Part shown: positions 17,813 through 27,907 of the stretch, piece by piece
Layout of the letters: every line of letters begins with the position of its first letter
Position numbering within the stretch: position 1 is the first letter of the stretch
Assembly: GCF_007644045.2 (NCBI RefSeq)
Contig: NZ_VMDW02000051.1
Span: 1 to 64,000, forward strand
Direction of reading: 5' to 3'
Origin: Vogesella urethralis
GTDB taxonomy: Bacteria > Pseudomonadota > Gammaproteobacteria > Burkholderiales > Chromobacteriaceae
Length of the DNA stretch: 64,000 bases
Made by a program: the position numbers and the translations under genes
Notes under the pieces: generated by a model
Databases searched by the model: none
What the model was told of the DNA's origin: nothing
What the model saw: only the letters and a program-made list of their open reading frames with translations

Positions 17813-19303
17813 TCAGTAAGCGGTCTTGGGAGGAAGCACGACCATCAGGGCCGTCTTGATAATGATTTTCAGATCGAGCCAGATCGACCAGTTACGCAGG
17901 TAATCGAGGTCGTAACTGATGCGGTTTGCCATCTTGTCCAGCGTGTCGGTCTCGCCGCGGTAGCCATTGACCTGCGCCCAACCGGTAATGCCGGGGCGTA
18001 CCTTGTGGCGCACCATGTAGCCCTTGATCAGCTTGCGGTACTGCTCGTTGTGCGCGTTGGCGTGCGGGCGAGGGCCGACGATACTCATCTTGCCTTCCAG
18101 CACATTGATGAACTGCGGCAGCTCGTCCAGCGAGGTCTTGCGCAGGAAAGCGCCAATCGGGGTAAGGCGCTGATCGTTGCGGGTGGCTTGTACCACTTTG
18201 TCGCCGTCTTCCATCACCGTCATCGAACGGAATTTGTAGACCAGCACGCTCTCGCCGTTCATGCCATAACGGCGCTGTTTGAAAAATACCGGCCCCTTGC
18301 TGGTGGCTTTGACAGCAATGGCCACCCCAAGCAACAGCGGCCAGATCAGCAATAGGATGCCGGCGGCCATCACCATGTCCGACAGGCGCTTCACCACGGC
18401 ATTCATGCCGGTAAACGGGCTTTCGCAAATGGCCACCACCGGAATGCCCTGCACGTGATCGAAGCGGGCCTGGATCAGGTCGAAGGTGAACAGATCCGGC
18501 ACAAAGTAGATCGAGGCGGTAGAGTCTTTCAGCTCGTCCAGCAGCTCCATCACCCGCTGTTGTGAGGTCATCGGCAATGAGACATAAATGTTATGGATGC
18601 CGTGCTCGCGGGCGTAGGCCGGCAAATCGCGCACACTGCCCAGCAAGGTGTCATCCTCGCGCAAGGCCAACCGGTCGACGTGGCGGTCGTCAAAGAAGCC
18701 CAGAAAGTCGTACGGTTGCAAGCTGCTCTGGCGCAAGGCCTTGGCCAGCATGTGCCCTGGATGGTTGGCCCCCACCACCACGGTGCGTAACGGCTTGCGC
18801 GCCGCCACCAGCACGCGCATCAGCAGCAAGCGGCACAGACCGTGCATCAGTAACAGCAGGGCCGGTGTCAGCCACATCCAGGTATGGATCAACGGCTGGT
18901 AGTAATAATCGCCCAACACGGTGGCGTAGCCGAGCAGGCCCAGGCTGCCGGCAATCAGGCCCCAGCCCAGGGCAAAGCGGCCCAGCCCCTGGAAACGACG
19001 CTTGTCGCCAGGCACGAACAGATAAGCGCCTTCCAGCAGCAAGGCAGACAACAGGAAAACCAAGGTGCAGAACACCAGGGCAAAGCCGTCCAGCGCAATG
19101 TCGAAATAGCTGCACAAACCAAGATACGTCGCCACCACCACCACCGGGTCGAGCAGCATCTTGAACAGGCTGACCAGCGGCAAGGCCGACGCCAGCTCGC
19201 CATAACGATCGTTCAGCCGCGACAGATGCGGCAAGTCCAGGTCGATGTCGGCCTGGCTGGCGTGTTCGGCGGCCCGCTGGCCGTGACTGGAGATACGTTC
19301 CAT
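17813..19303 (-). CDS. epsB: Undecaprenyl-phosphate sugar phosphotransferase (initiating enzyme)
   Basis: A 496-aa polyisoprenyl-phosphate hexose-1-phosphate transferase: four N-terminal helices, a CoA-binding-like Rossmann region ([12 protein letters not shown], near 180), then the bacterial sugar transferase domain with [46 protein letters not shown] and [13 protein letters not shown]. It loads the first sugar (glucose or galactose type) onto the lipid carrier and so commits the pathway. The gene symbol follows the Methylobacillus-type naming. Confidence 0.88.
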   Translation of the reverse strand: MERISSHGQRAAEHASQADIDLDLPHLSRLNDRYGELASALPLVSLFKMLLDPVVVVATYLGLCSYFDIALDGFALVFCTLVFLLSALLLEGAYLFVPGDKRRFQGLGRFALGWGLIAGSLGLLGYATVLGDYYYQPLIHTWMWLTPALLLLMHGLCRLLLMRVLVAARKPLRTVVVGANHPGHMLAKALRQSSLQPYDFLGFFDDRHVDRLALREDDTLLGSVRDLPAYAREHGIHNIYVSLPMTSQQRVMELLDELKDSTASIYFVPDLFTFDLIQARFDHVQGIPVVAICESPFTGMNAVVKRLSDMVMAAGILLLIWPLLLGVAIAVKATSKGPVFFKQRRYGMNGESVLVYKFRSMTVMEDGDKVVQATRNDQRLTPIGAFLRKTSLDELPQFINVLEGKMSIVGPRPHANAHNEQYRKLIKGYMVRHKVRPGITGWAQVNGYRGETDTLDKMANRISYDLDYLRNWSIWLDLKIIIKTALMVVLPPKTAY

Positions 19304-19313
19304 AACTCAATGC

Positions 19314-19742
19314 TCAACGACGACGGGAATGATGCTTCAGCAACACACCGAGCAGGCCCATTGCCATCAGGCCCCACGCCGCAGGCTCGGGCACGGCAGG
19401 CGCCACCGGGTTCACCGCGCTGCTTGCAGACAAACCACCCGCACTGACACCAGATACCAAGGCCAGGGGTGCTACCAGGCTGGTCGAGGCCAGCGAACGC
19501 ACATTGGCCTGGTCCGATACCAGCGGCAGCAGGGCCGTCGCCTGTGGCTCGATGCGGATACCCTCGTACAACTCGCCGTTGTCCATATTGGCCGGGCCCA
19601 GCATCGGGTAAACCGGGCCGCTCAGACGGGTATCGGGCACCTGGCTGGCAGCGCTACGGGTGTTAGCATCCAGCAAAGCGGCATGGGCGGTGGTGCACAT
19701 CAGGCATGCCAATGACAGCATGACGAGTCGTACCGGGTTCAT
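19314..19742 (-). CDS. PEP-CTERM protein inside the EPS operon (142 aa)
   Basis: A short exported protein: signal peptide ending AHA, about 90 residues of low-complexity Ser/Ala/Val-rich chain, then VPEPAAWGLMAMGLL and KHHSRRR, a full PEP-CTERM signal. Only a small mature chain remains after sorting. The start with AAGGAATC upstream was chosen over one five codons earlier. Its location between epsL and the initiating transferase makes it the most likely dedicated substrate of XrtB. Confidence 0.85.
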   Translation of the reverse strand: MNPVRLVMLSLACLMCTTAHAALLDANTRSAASQVPDTRLSGPVYPMLGPANMDNGELYEGIRIEPQATALLPLVSDQANVRSLASTSLVAPLALVSGVSAGGLSASSAVNPVAPAVPEPAAWGLMAMGLLGVLLKHHSRRR

Positions 19743-19759
19743 GTGTGATTCCTTCAATG

Positions 19760-20920
19760 CTAGTAATCGATCTGGACATTCAGGCCCAGCATGTCGGCGT
19801 CGTATGCCAGGCTAGACAACGGCGAGCGCCGGCGCTGCTTCTGGGCATAACCTTCCAGTTGCAAGGCACGGTGCCACTGGTGGGTCAGCCCCACGTACCA
19901 CAGCTCGGTGCGCGGATTGCCGGGCGGCTCGTTGCGCACCTTCTCCTCGGACCATCGCGCAGTGGCCAACAGCTTTTCACCCAGTGTCCAGCGCCAAGTC
20001 AGCTCCCAACGGTCAAGCTGGCCGGCATTCAAGGCCTGGCCAGGGTCTCTGTCCTCTCGCGCCAGGGTAAAACCCAGCTGCGAATGCGCCGACGCCTGCC
20101 AGCTGATGTTGGCGCTGGCGTTGTCCAAGCTGCGGCAAGCCGCCCCCTGGCGCGGGCAACGCTGGTAGTGGCTGCCGCCCAGTGCCAGCGTGGTCTTGCT
20201 GCTGGCCGGCCAGTTCATCTGCCAGCGAATACCGCGCTGTGTCTCGTCGCGGCTGACGCTGCCCGGGGTACGGTTGTCCTGCCGGTAATCCAGCGTCTTG
20301 CCAAAAAACTTTGCCAGTACCGAGCTGCCACGCGGGGTGCGATAGCGCACCCCCGCCTCTAGCAGCCGCTGGTCGTAATCCAGCGCGCTCTGCACGCTAT
20401 GTCGCTCCTGCGACAGCTCGGCTGCCATCAGGCCCGACCATGCACTGAGCGGCTGCCAGTTCAGGTCCAGCCGCTGCCCGCTGCCGGTAATGAAGTCTGG
20501 CCGGCTGCTGGCGTTGTCCTTGAAATCGCCCATGCGCTTGCGGTGACTGAGCGCCAGGTTGCCGCCGAGCGCATTGCCCCATTGCAGGCCCCAAGCCAGT
20601 GCCCCTTCGTAGCGCTGGTGATCCAGCTCATCGAGGCGCCGGTAATCGGTTTGCGTCAACTGTGCGTCCAGCGTCAGTTGCTGGCGGCTGAACTGCTGCT
20701 GCAGGCGCGCCCCCAGTTGGTACTGCACGCTGCTATCACTGACCACAGGCTTACGCCCGAGCAGCGGTGAGGCCGGGCTGCGGTAGACATTGCTGTCACT
20801 AACCACGCCACTGCGCAGGTTCAGCTTCAGCAGATCGTTTTCGTCCGACGCAGCCTGCGCCTGGCAAGCCACTGCCAAAGTGCATGCCAGCAGCGTTTTT
20901 TTGCGGTGGTCAGGCGACAT
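19760..20920 (-). CDS. epsL: EpsL-like exopolysaccharide outer-membrane beta-barrel protein
   Basis: A 386-aa protein with signal peptide (ending AQA) and a chain of amphipathic beta strands ending in aromatic Tyr (LNVQIDY), as in outer-membrane barrels; alternating patterns such as ALAWGLQWGNALGGNLALSH run through it. EpsL proteins are standard members of exosortase-B EPS loci and may form the outer-membrane part of the exporter. The start is fixed by AGGAGG nine bases upstream. First gene of the operon. Confidence 0.85.
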   Translation of the reverse strand: MSPDHRKKTLLACTLAVACQAQAASDENDLLKLNLRSGVVSDSNVYRSPASPLLGRKPVVSDSSVQYQLGARLQQQFSRQQLTLDAQLTQTDYRRLDELDHQRYEGALAWGLQWGNALGGNLALSHRKRMGDFKDNASSRPDFITGSGQRLDLNWQPLSAWSGLMAAELSQERHSVQSALDYDQRLLEAGVRYRTPRGSSVLAKFFGKTLDYRQDNRTPGSVSRDETQRGIRWQMNWPASSKTTLALGGSHYQRCPRQGAACRSLDNASANISWQASAHSQLGFTLAREDRDPGQALNAGQLDRWELTWRWTLGEKLLATARWSEEKVRNEPPGNPRTELWYVGLTHQWHRALQLEGYAQKQRRRSPLSSLAYDADMLGLNVQIDY

Positions 20921-21719
20921 GCCGACACTCCTCCTGACCTGTAAGGTTCCGTTCAATCTGACGTGACAAATTAATATATCATAATTTCAATAGCATTAAG
21001 CCTTTAAAAACGATGCATTAATCATTCAGCACTAAATCATTATTTCTTATTAAACTGCGATGCCAATAAAATTACTCCAACGTCATTAGCACTGATCAAA
21101 GACAAGAAACGGCCACAAAACAGATTGAAATTGCTTGAAAACAGGAAAATAAGAGGAAATAGACTGCTGCATCGCAGCATTGTGACAAACTGGATACATC
21201 GCACTGCAATTGCGTACAAAAAAACCCGGTCAATTATAAACAGACTGTTTAATTTAAATAATTAAGAATTGTCCGACAAAAAGACAATATGTCATTAGGT
21301 GCACGCATGGAAAATGAACAGATTTCACCCTGTCAAACGTCAGCAGCAGGGCTCGATGATGCAAAAACGACACGACTACATCCGGTTTCATGGCATGGGC
21401 ACAGTGCCCCCTTGGCGCCAGATAGCGGCACGGCAACCCAAATGGCAGGCAACGCCCACAGCCGGGCCACCTGACAAGCGTGAACAAGCGAAAGCGGACG
21501 GTGTTGAAAACGCGTGCCGCAGTCTGCAGCACGCCGACGCGCCACCATGAAAAACCCCGTTTGCCAGGCAAACGGGGTAGCAGATAGCAACAAACCCAGC
21601 TTGAGATACAAGCTGGGTTTGCGATGTGAAACAAGCAGGTTGTTGGCTCAGGCGCCGTTCCGGCGTGACCGGCACAGGCAGGCCACCGCCGGCAAACCGC
21701 AGACGGGCGGCAGCCCGGC
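20921..21719. promoter_or_regulatory. EPS operon upstream region with candidate promoter and operator
   Basis: About 800 bases without a credible gene. The first 340 are markedly AT-rich. On the minus strand a TATAAT box (21238-21233) directly follows a 13-bp palindrome AAACAGACTGTTT (21238-21250), a possible operator; no clear -35 was found. A nearer alternative is TATGAT within a TTAAAG-N18 arrangement around 20980-21005. A small hairpin TGCTGC-ATC-GCAGCA sits at 21165-21179 in what would be the leader. I saw no sigma-54 (GG-N10-GC) site. The rest (about 21300-21550) shows nothing clear. Confidence 0.4.
21550..21620 (-). terminator. Double hairpin terminator downstream of metG
   Basis: Two perfect stems lie in a row: 21592-21620 (AAACCCAGCTTG/CAAGCTGGGTTT) and 21555-21577 (CCCCGTTTGCC/GGCAAACGGGG). 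The second is followed on the minus strand by TTTTTCAT, the expected T run after metG. Confidence 0.85.
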
Positions 21720-23780
21720 TTAGCCTACGCGCATGCCCGGTTGTGCGCCGTCGTCAGCGTCCAGCAGGAACAGGCCGCTGCTGTCGTCATTGCCGGAGGC
21801 GCAGACGATCATGCCTTGCGATACGCCAAAGCGCATCTTGCGTTCGGCCAGGTTGGCTACCACGATCACTTTGCGGCCAACCAGCTTTTCCGGCTCCTGA
21901 TAGGCGGAACGGATGCCGGAGAAGATGTTGCGCTGTTCAAAGCCCAGGTCGACGGTGAACTGCAGCAGCTTGTCGGAGCCTTCCACGAAGTTGCAGGCCA
22001 GTACCTTGCCTACGCGCAGGTCCAGCTTGGCAAAGTCGTCGATCTTGATGGTGTCGGCCAGCGGCTCGTAGTTGGCCGCAGCGGCCGGTGCTTGTGCTTC
22101 CATGGTCTGTTTGTTCGCTTCGATGAGTTTGTCCACCAGCACCGGGTCGACGCGTTGCATCAGGTGCTGGTACGGCTTGATGGTGTGACCCAGCAGCGGC
22201 TGCTGGGCGTCGGTCCACTGCAGCGGTGCCACGTCGAGGAAGGCCTCCACGTCTTGCGCTACTTTCGGCAGTACCGGCTTCAGGTAGATGGTGAGCAGGC
22301 GGAAGGCGTTGATCAGCACGGTGCACACTTCGTGCAGGCGCGCTTCCTGCCCTTCCTGCTTGGCCAGCTCCCACGGTTTGTTGGCATCCACGTAGGCGTT
22401 CACCACGTCGGCAATGCCCATGATCTCGCGCAGCGCCTTGGCGTACTCGCGCGCTTCGAAAGCAGCGGCGATGTTGTCGGCCTCGGCGGCGATATTGCCC
22501 AGCAGGCGGGTTTCATCCTGCACGCTGTCGGCCAGCTTGCCGCCAAAGCGCTTGGTAATGAAGCCAGCGGCGCGGCTGGCGATGTTGACGTACTTGCCCA
22601 CCACGTCCGAGTTCACGCGGGCCACGAAGTCACCCAGGTTCAGGTCGATGTCTTCGATACGGCTGTTGAGCTTGCCGGCGATGTAGTAACGCATCCATTC
22701 CGGGTTCAGGCCGCATTCCAGGTAGCTCTTGGCGGTGATGAAGGTGCCGCGCGACTTGGACATCTTCTGGCCGTCCACGGTGAGGAAGCCGTGGGCGAAG
22801 ACGCCGGTGGGCGCACGCATGCCGGAGAACTTCAGCGTGGCGGGCCAGAACAGCGCGTGGAAGTACAGGATGTCCTTGCCGATGAAGTGGTACATCTCGG
22901 TGTCGGTGTCCGGCTTGAACCAGGCGTCGAAGTCCAGGTTCAGCTGTGCGCACAGCTTCTTGAAGCTAGCCATGTAGCCGATCGGCGCATCCAGCCACAC
23001 GTAGAAGTACTTGCCCGGCGCGTCGGGAATCTCGAAGCCGAAGTACGGGGCGTCACGGCTGATGTCCCAGTCCTGCAGGCCGCCGCCGATCCACTCGTTC
23101 ATCTTGTTCAGCGATTCCGGCTGCAGGTGCGGCTGTACCACGCCGTCGGCGCGGGTAGTGTTGCCGCTGGTCCAGTCGCGCAGGAAGTCGGCGCACTCGC
23201 CCAGGCGGAAGAAGTAGTGCTCGGAGGTTTTCAGCACCGGCGTGGCGCCGGACACCGCCGAGTACGGGTTCTTCAGTTCGGTGGGGTTATAGGTAGCGCC
23301 GCACACTTCACAGTTGTCGCCGTACTGGTCTTTGGCGCTGCATTTCGGGCATTCGCCCTTCACGAAGCGGTCCGGCAGGAACATCTGCTTTTCCGGGTCG
23401 AACAGCTGCTCGATGGTACGCGAGGTAATCTTGTTGTCGGCACGCAGCGCGCGGTACATCTGCTGCGCCAGTTCCTTGTTTTCCGGGCTGTTGGTGCTGT
23501 AGTAGCTGTCGTGGCCGATCAGGAAGCCCTGCGAATCGGCCACGTGCAGCGCTTCCACTTCGGCAATCAGCTGCTCGGGGGTAATGCCGCGCTTCTCGGC
23601 TGCCAGCATGATGGGCGCGCCGTGGGTGTCATCGGCGCACACGTAGTAGCACTCGTGGCCGCGCATCTTCTGGAAGCGCACCCAGATGTCGGTTTGGATC
23701 TGTTCGAGCATGTGGCCAAGGTGCAGCCCCGCGTTGGCGTAAGGCAGTGCACTGGTCACCAGAATCTTGCGTTTGGTCAT
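21720..23780 (-). CDS. metG: Methionyl-tRNA synthetase
   Basis: A 686-aa class I synthetase that charges tRNA-Met. The HIGH-type motif is HLGH at 20-23, the zinc knuckle is CPKC...CEVC near 143-159, and [11 protein letters not shown] is the KMSKS loop near 335. An anticodon-binding helical domain follows, and the C-terminal 110 residues form the EMAP/tRNA-binding OB fold ([16 protein letters not shown]). Full length for the dimeric long form. A long antisense open frame over the whole gene is a codon-bias shadow. Confidence 0.98.
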   Translation of the reverse strand: MTKRKILVTSALPYANAGLHLGHMLEQIQTDIWVRFQKMRGHECYYVCADDTHGAPIMLAAEKRGITPEQLIAEVEALHVADSQGFLIGHDSYYSTNSPENKELAQQMYRALRADNKITSRTIEQLFDPEKQMFLPDRFVKGECPKCSAKDQYGDNCEVCGATYNPTELKNPYSAVSGATPVLKTSEHYFFRLGECADFLRDWTSGNTTRADGVVQPHLQPESLNKMNEWIGGGLQDWDISRDAPYFGFEIPDAPGKYFYVWLDAPIGYMASFKKLCAQLNLDFDAWFKPDTDTEMYHFIGKDILYFHALFWPATLKFSGMRAPTGVFAHGFLTVDGQKMSKSRGTFITAKSYLECGLNPEWMRYYIAGKLNSRIEDIDLNLGDFVARVNSDVVGKYVNIASRAAGFITKRFGGKLADSVQDETRLLGNIAAEADNIAAAFEAREYAKALREIMGIADVVNAYVDANKPWELAKQEGQEARLHEVCTVLINAFRLLTIYLKPVLPKVAQDVEAFLDVAPLQWTDAQQPLLGHTIKPYQHLMQRVDPVLVDKLIEANKQTMEAQAPAAAANYEPLADTIKIDDFAKLDLRVGKVLACNFVEGSDKLLQFTVDLGFEQRNIFSGIRSAYQEPEKLVGRKVIVVANLAERKMRFGVSQGMIVCASGNDDSSGLFLLDADDGAQPGMRVG

Positions 23781-23829
23781 GGAGAAGCGTCCGGTGAAAG
23801 GATTCGGTAAACCGTCGATTATAACGACA

Positions 23830-23863
23830 AAGGTTGGCCGCGACAGTCATCGCGGCCAACCTT
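23830..23863 (-). terminator. Terminator hairpin made of an inverted GTTGGCCGC pair
   Basis: A perfect 14-bp stem (AAGGTTGGCCGCGA / TCGCGGCCAACCTT, 6-base loop) follows the mdfA-like gene on the minus strand. Each arm contains the 9-mer GTTGGCCGC that is highly over-represented in this window. The following T run is weak (TTGTCG). Confidence 0.75.
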
Positions 23864-23899
23864 CTGTATTTGTGCCACCTGGGGTGGCAGGCTGGCCGA

Positions 23900-25147
23900 T
23901 CAGGCCGACTGCGGCAGCAGGTCCGGGTCGTCGCGTTCGGCCATCGCCACTGCCACTTGCGGGCGCGCCAGCCACACGAACACCAGCGCGGTCAGCACCG
24001 ACAGCAGGGCAAAACCGGTCATGCTGCCGGCGATGTAGGCCCAGCGGAACAGCTCGATGCCGATACCGTAACCGGCCATGCACAACATGCTCATGCCGGC
24101 AGACACCACACCCTTGGGCAGGCTGCTGCTCATCAGCGCAAAACGGTACAGCACGCCGAAAGACATGCCCTCGCCTACCGCCATCAGGGTCATGCCCAGC
24201 ACCAGAAACACGTGCTGTTGCTGACCGTACAGCACGCCAGCCAGCATCAGCACCAGGCCGCCCACCACCGGCCACATGCCCAGCAGCACCGAGCGGCCCA
24301 GCGGCCACGCCTCGGCACGGGCCGCCAGCAGCAGGTTGCCAGCCACCAGGCCACCGAATACCGGCAGCTGCCACAGGCCGTAGGCCAGCGTGCTCATGCC
24401 CAGGTCTTCCACCAGCAGTACTGGCGACAGCGCAATCCAGCCCATCAGCGGCAGCGCCAGCAGCGGGATGCACAGCACCGACAGCACAAAGCGGCGGTCA
24501 CGCAGCAGCTGCAGGTAGTCGCCGCCCATGCTGGACAGCGGGCGCGGGTTGGCCGCAGGGCGTACGGTTTCCGGCATTTTCCACCACAGGCCCAGCAGCG
24601 CCAGCAGCGCGCAGGCGGCAATGAACAGGAAGCAGCTGCGCCACGGCGCCACTTCCACCAGCGCGGCGCCGGCCAGCGGGCCCACCATCGGCGCGATCAG
24701 CGCCACGTTGGCCATCAGCGCGGTAACGCGCACCGCTGTTTTCTCGGCGTAGGCTTCCTGTACCGCGGCGTAGCCGACGGCGTTGATGAAGCACAGGCCC
24801 ATGCCCTGCAGCACGCGCAGCGCCATATAGGCTTCGATGCTGCTCACCAGATAGGTGGCCAGGCAGCTCACGATAAAGAACACCACCCCGCCCAGCAGCA
24901 CCGGACGGCGGCCGTAACGGTCGGACAGCGGGCCGGTCAGCCACGACAGCGCGGCACCGCCCAGCAAGAAAAAGGTCATCGACAGCGGCACCCAGCCGGC
25001 GTCCACACCGAACTCGCGGGTAACCTGCAGCATGGCAGGCTGCGCCATGTCGTTGGCGATGTAGACGGCAAATTCGAACAGCACCAGGGCCAGCGGAAAC
25101 AGCAAGGTGGCAAACGACAGGCGGGAAATCTTGTTATTGGCAGACAA
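23900..25147 (-). CDS. MdfA-like multidrug efflux MFS transporter
   Basis: A 415-aa 12-helix drug/proton antiporter. It aligns by eye with E. coli MdfA along its length: LLFPLALVLFEFAVYIANDM in TM1 keeps the essential membrane Glu and Asp positions. GPLSDRYGRRPVLLGGVVFF is the MFS loop motif, and GLCFINAVGYAAVQEAYAEK with ITALMANVALIAP-like VTALMANVALIAP follows. It exports lipophilic and some zwitterionic drugs in relatives. Single gene, divergent from apbC. Confidence 0.9.
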   Translation of the reverse strand: MSANNKISRLSFATLLFPLALVLFEFAVYIANDMAQPAMLQVTREFGVDAGWVPLSMTFFLLGGAALSWLTGPLSDRYGRRPVLLGGVVFFIVSCLATYLVSSIEAYMALRVLQGMGLCFINAVGYAAVQEAYAEKTAVRVTALMANVALIAPMVGPLAGAALVEVAPWRSCFLFIAACALLALLGLWWKMPETVRPAANPRPLSSMGGDYLQLLRDRRFVLSVLCIPLLALPLMGWIALSPVLLVEDLGMSTLAYGLWQLPVFGGLVAGNLLLAARAEAWPLGRSVLLGMWPVVGGLVLMLAGVLYGQQQHVFLVLGMTLMAVGEGMSFGVLYRFALMSSSLPKGVVSAGMSMLCMAGYGIGIELFRWAYIAGSMTGFALLSVLTALVFVWLARPQVAVAMAERDDPDLLPQSA

Positions 25148-25430
25148 AAGAACACCTCAAAAACCATGGCAGGGCCAAAAGCCACCCCGCCACACGGGAA
25201 AAAAGGGTAGGGATTCTACGCGAAATCAGCCACTTAGACCAGCCCCGCCCGCCACGGGCCGCAGGCATGGGCGACAGCGGGTGCTTTGGGCTATCATTTG
25301 CCACGATAAATGCCGGCTGCCGGCCTGCCATCACACGCAGCGCGCAGTGCAGCCTGCACGACCGCCGCCCCTCCCGCGACGCGGCAATCCCGATTAAAAT
25401 AGTCGGAAATACCCTACCCAGGCACACGAT

Positions 25431-26576
25431 ATGTTTTCCCGACTTGGCAAACTGTTTGGCGGCACCGCCAGCGACACCCCACGGACAAGCAATATGGCAC
25501 ATAGCGACGCAGACATCCTGGCCGCCCTTGGCAGCCTGATCGACCCGGACACCGGCAAGCCCTACCGCAAGGGCCTGAGCCTGACCTGCAACGACAGCAG
25601 CCGGCTGGCGCTTAGCGTCACCCTGCCCTACCCGGCGCAAAGCCGTTTTGCCGAACTACGCACGCTGTTTACCGACGCGCTGGCACCGTTTGCCGACGGC
25701 CGCACGGTAGAAGTGACCGTCAGCAGCCAGATCACCAGCCACACCGCCCAGCGCGGCGTGCCGCTGCTGCCCGGCGTGAAAAACGTGATTGCGGTGTCGT
25801 CCGGCAAGGGCGGCGTCGGCAAATCCACCACCGCGGCCAACCTGGCACTGGCGCTGGCGGCCGAAGGTGCCCGTGTCGGCATTCTGGACGCCGATATCTA
25901 CGGCCCGTCGCAACCGCTGATGATGGGCCTGCAAGGCCAGAAGCCCGAGGTGGTGGACGGCAAGCTGAAGCCGCTACTGGGGCACGGCCTGCAAACCATG
26001 TCCATCGGCTACCTGGTAGACGACGACCAGGCCATGGTGTGGCGCGGCCCGATGGTAAGTCAGGCGCTGCAGCAGCTGCTGAACGACACGCTGTGGGACA
26101 ACCTGGACTACCTGGTGATCGACATGCCGCCGGGCACCGGTGACGTGCAGCTGACGCTGTCGCAGAAGGTGCCGGTGACCGGCGCCATCGTGGTGACTAC
26201 CCCGCAGGACATCGCGCTGATCGACGCCAAGAAAGGCCTGAAGATGTTCGAGAAGGTGGGCGTGCCCATCCTCGGCATCGTGGAAAACATGGCCATGCAC
26301 GTGTGCAGCCAGTGCGGCCACGAAGAGCACATCTTCGGCCACGGCGGCGCCGACAAGATGAGCGCCCAGTATGGCGTGGACGTGCTGGGCTCGCTGCCGC
26401 TGGACCTGGCCATCCGCCTGTCTACCGACGAAGGCAAACCCACCGTGGTGGCCGAGCCGGACGGCAAACTGGCCGCCCGCTACCAGCAGATTGCCCGCCG
26501 CGTGGCGGTCAAAGTAGGCGAGAAAGCGCGCGACTTCTCCAGCAAAATGCCCAAGATCGTGGTGCAGAACAACTAG
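25431..26576 (+). CDS. apbC: Iron-sulfur cluster carrier protein ApbC/Mrp
   Basis: A 381-aa P-loop ATPase that carries and inserts Fe-S clusters. An N-terminal MIP18-like domain (about 25-110) precedes the deviant Walker A in VSSGKGGVGKSTTAANLALA. Further motifs are GILDADIYGPSQP, DMPPGTGDVQLTLSQ and the cluster-binding CSQCG near 290. A second in-frame ATG at 25494 would remove the first 21 residues and is possible, as E. coli ApbC starts close to that point. Followed 8 bp later by murI. Confidence 0.95.
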   Translation: MFSRLGKLFGGTASDTPRTSNMAHSDADILAALGSLIDPDTGKPYRKGLSLTCNDSSRLALSVTLPYPAQSRFAELRTLFTDALAPFADGRTVEVTVSSQITSHTAQRGVPLLPGVKNVIAVSSGKGGVGKSTTAANLALALAAEGARVGILDADIYGPSQPLMMGLQGQKPEVVDGKLKPLLGHGLQTMSIGYLVDDDQAMVWRGPMVSQALQQLLNDTLWDNLDYLVIDMPPGTGDVQLTLSQKVPVTGAIVVTTPQDIALIDAKKGLKMFEKVGVPILGIVENMAMHVCSQCGHEEHIFGHGGADKMSAQYGVDVLGSLPLDLAIRLSTDEGKPTVVAEPDGKLAARYQQIARRVAVKVGEKARDFSSKMPKIVVQNN

Positions 26577-26584
26577 GACGCCCC

Positions 26585-27373
26585 ATGATCGGCATGTTCG
26601 ATTCCGGCCTTGGCGGCCTGTCGGTCTGGCGCCAGCTGCGCCACGCCCTGCCACAACAGGACGTGGTGTACCTGGCCGACCAGGGCTACTGCCCGTACGG
26701 TGAACGCAGCCAGGCGGAGATCATCGCCCGCGCCGAAGCCATCACCGCCTGGTTGCTGCAGCAAGGCGCCCAGCTGCTGCTGATTGCCTGCAATACCGCC
26801 ACCAGTGCCGCCGCGCGCCATCTGCGCGAGCGCTACCCGCAGCTGCCCATCGTCGGCATGGAGCCGGCCATCAAGCCGGCCGTGCTGGCCAGCCAGAGCG
26901 GCCGCGTCGGCGTGCTGGCCACCCACGCCACCCTACAGGGCGACAAGTTCCGCCAGCTGGTGGCGCAGTTTGCCGGCGACACGCTGGTGGTGCCGCAGGC
27001 CGGCAAGGGCTTTGTCGAGTTAGTGGAAGCAGGCGAACTGGACAGCGAGCGCAGCCGTGCCGTGGTGAGCCGCGCCCTCGCCCCGCTGCTGGAGCACAGC
27101 GTGGACCACGTGGTGCTGGGCTGTACCCACTACCCATTTCTGGCGCCGCTGATGCGCCAGCTGCTGCCGGCGCACATCGACCTGATCGACCCCACCGACG
27201 CGGTGATCCGCCAGACGCTGCGCCTGATGCAGCAGCACGGCATTGCCACCGAAGACGGCGATAGCGCCCGCTACCGTTTTGTCAGCACCGGCCAGCCCCC
27301 CAGCATGGCGCACTTCCTGCAGCACACGCTGGGTACCAACGCCGGCGTCGAGTACATCGACCTGCCCGGCTGA
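26585..27373 (+). CDS. murI: Glutamate racemase
   Basis: A 262-aa cofactor-independent racemase that makes D-glutamate for peptidoglycan. The substrate-binding FDSGLGGLSVW is at the N terminus. The two catalytic cysteines are seen in CNTATSAAAR and LGCTHYPFL. Its start ATG is just after the apbC stop, so the two are probably co-transcribed. Confidence 0.96.
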   Translation: MIGMFDSGLGGLSVWRQLRHALPQQDVVYLADQGYCPYGERSQAEIIARAEAITAWLLQQGAQLLLIACNTATSAAARHLRERYPQLPIVGMEPAIKPAVLASQSGRVGVLATHATLQGDKFRQLVAQFAGDTLVVPQAGKGFVELVEAGELDSERSRAVVSRALAPLLEHSVDHVVLGCTHYPFLAPLMRQLLPAHIDLIDPTDAVIRQTLRLMQQHGIATEDGDSARYRFVSTGQPPSMAHFLQHTLGTNAGVEYIDLPG

Positions 27374-27399
27374 CCCCGCACCGCCTGCCCTGCCTTTCC

Positions 27400-27421
27400 A
27401 AACCCGGCCCGTGCCGGGTTT
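27400..27421 (+). terminator. Terminator after murI
   Basis: Stem AAACCCGGC / GCCGGGTTT with loop CCGT, followed by TGTCGTC. The T run is contained in the 3' arm. Confidence 0.65.
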
Positions 27422-27585
27422 GTCGTCTCTGCTCGCTACGCCGCCCTGGCAAGCACCATGTCATGCAATAAAACTGACCAAAATAAAACTAAGGTTTCGT
27501 CGCCCGCCTCCGATAAACCTCACATGGAGCAGCACACAGCAAGGCTGTGCTAGCTGGACTCCACACCAGGCAGGAGGAACACGCC

Positions 27586-27795
27586 ATGGGTAATCTGAAC
27601 TGGATCACCGCACTGCGGGAACAAGACACTTACCACCAGGCCGCCGCCATGCTCAAAGCAATCGAAGAACATAAACAGGCTATTGCCCGACTGGAAAACA
27701 GCCTGGCGACGCTGGGCGACATCGCCGATCTGGCAAGAGTGGATCGCATGGCCGTCCGGTTACAGGTACAAGAGCGCCTATCAAAAGCGACCTAG
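27586..27795 (+). CDS. Small helical hypothetical protein (69 aa)
   Basis: I do not recognise the family. A very strong ribosome binding site (AGGAGGAAC) eight bases before the ATG supports translation. The chain is almost wholly helical with a heptad-like middle (AAAMLKAIEEHKQAIARLEN), no signal peptide and no membrane helix; a small coiled-coil dimer is plausible. It is a lone gene, with 212 bp of upstream space and its own terminator. Confidence 0.65.
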   Translation: MGNLNWITALREQDTYHQAAAMLKAIEEHKQAIARLENSLATLGDIADLARVDRMAVRLQVQERLSKAT

Positions 27796-27851
27796 ACCAG
27801 AGCGGTACAACCGCCACACCATAGCCTGATACCGCAAGGTGCCAAGCTAAA

Positions 27852-27879
27852 CGGCCAACCCTGGCAACAGGGTTGGCCG
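27852..27879. terminator. GNRA-capped hairpin between convergent genes, with GGTTGGCCG arms
   Basis: A 12-bp perfect stem CGGCCAACCCTG/CAGGGTTGGCCG closed by a GCAA tetraloop, then CTCTCTTTT on the plus strand. It lies between the small gene and the CPBP protease gene and could serve both. The arms carry the window-wide GTTGGCCGC word. Confidence 0.8.
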
Positions 27880-27907
27880 CTCTCTTTTGTACTACCCTCG
27901 CGCGCAG

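Noticed and set aside
20957-21250. Sigma-54 promoter for the EPS operon
   Set aside because: The nearest match (TGGCCG...TTGTC on the minus strand near 21110) breaks the GG-N10-GC rule.
21741-23810. 689-codon plus-strand open frame across metG
   Set aside because: It is exactly antisense to a full-length methionyl-tRNA synthetase with all motifs; long antisense frames are usual in GC-rich genes.
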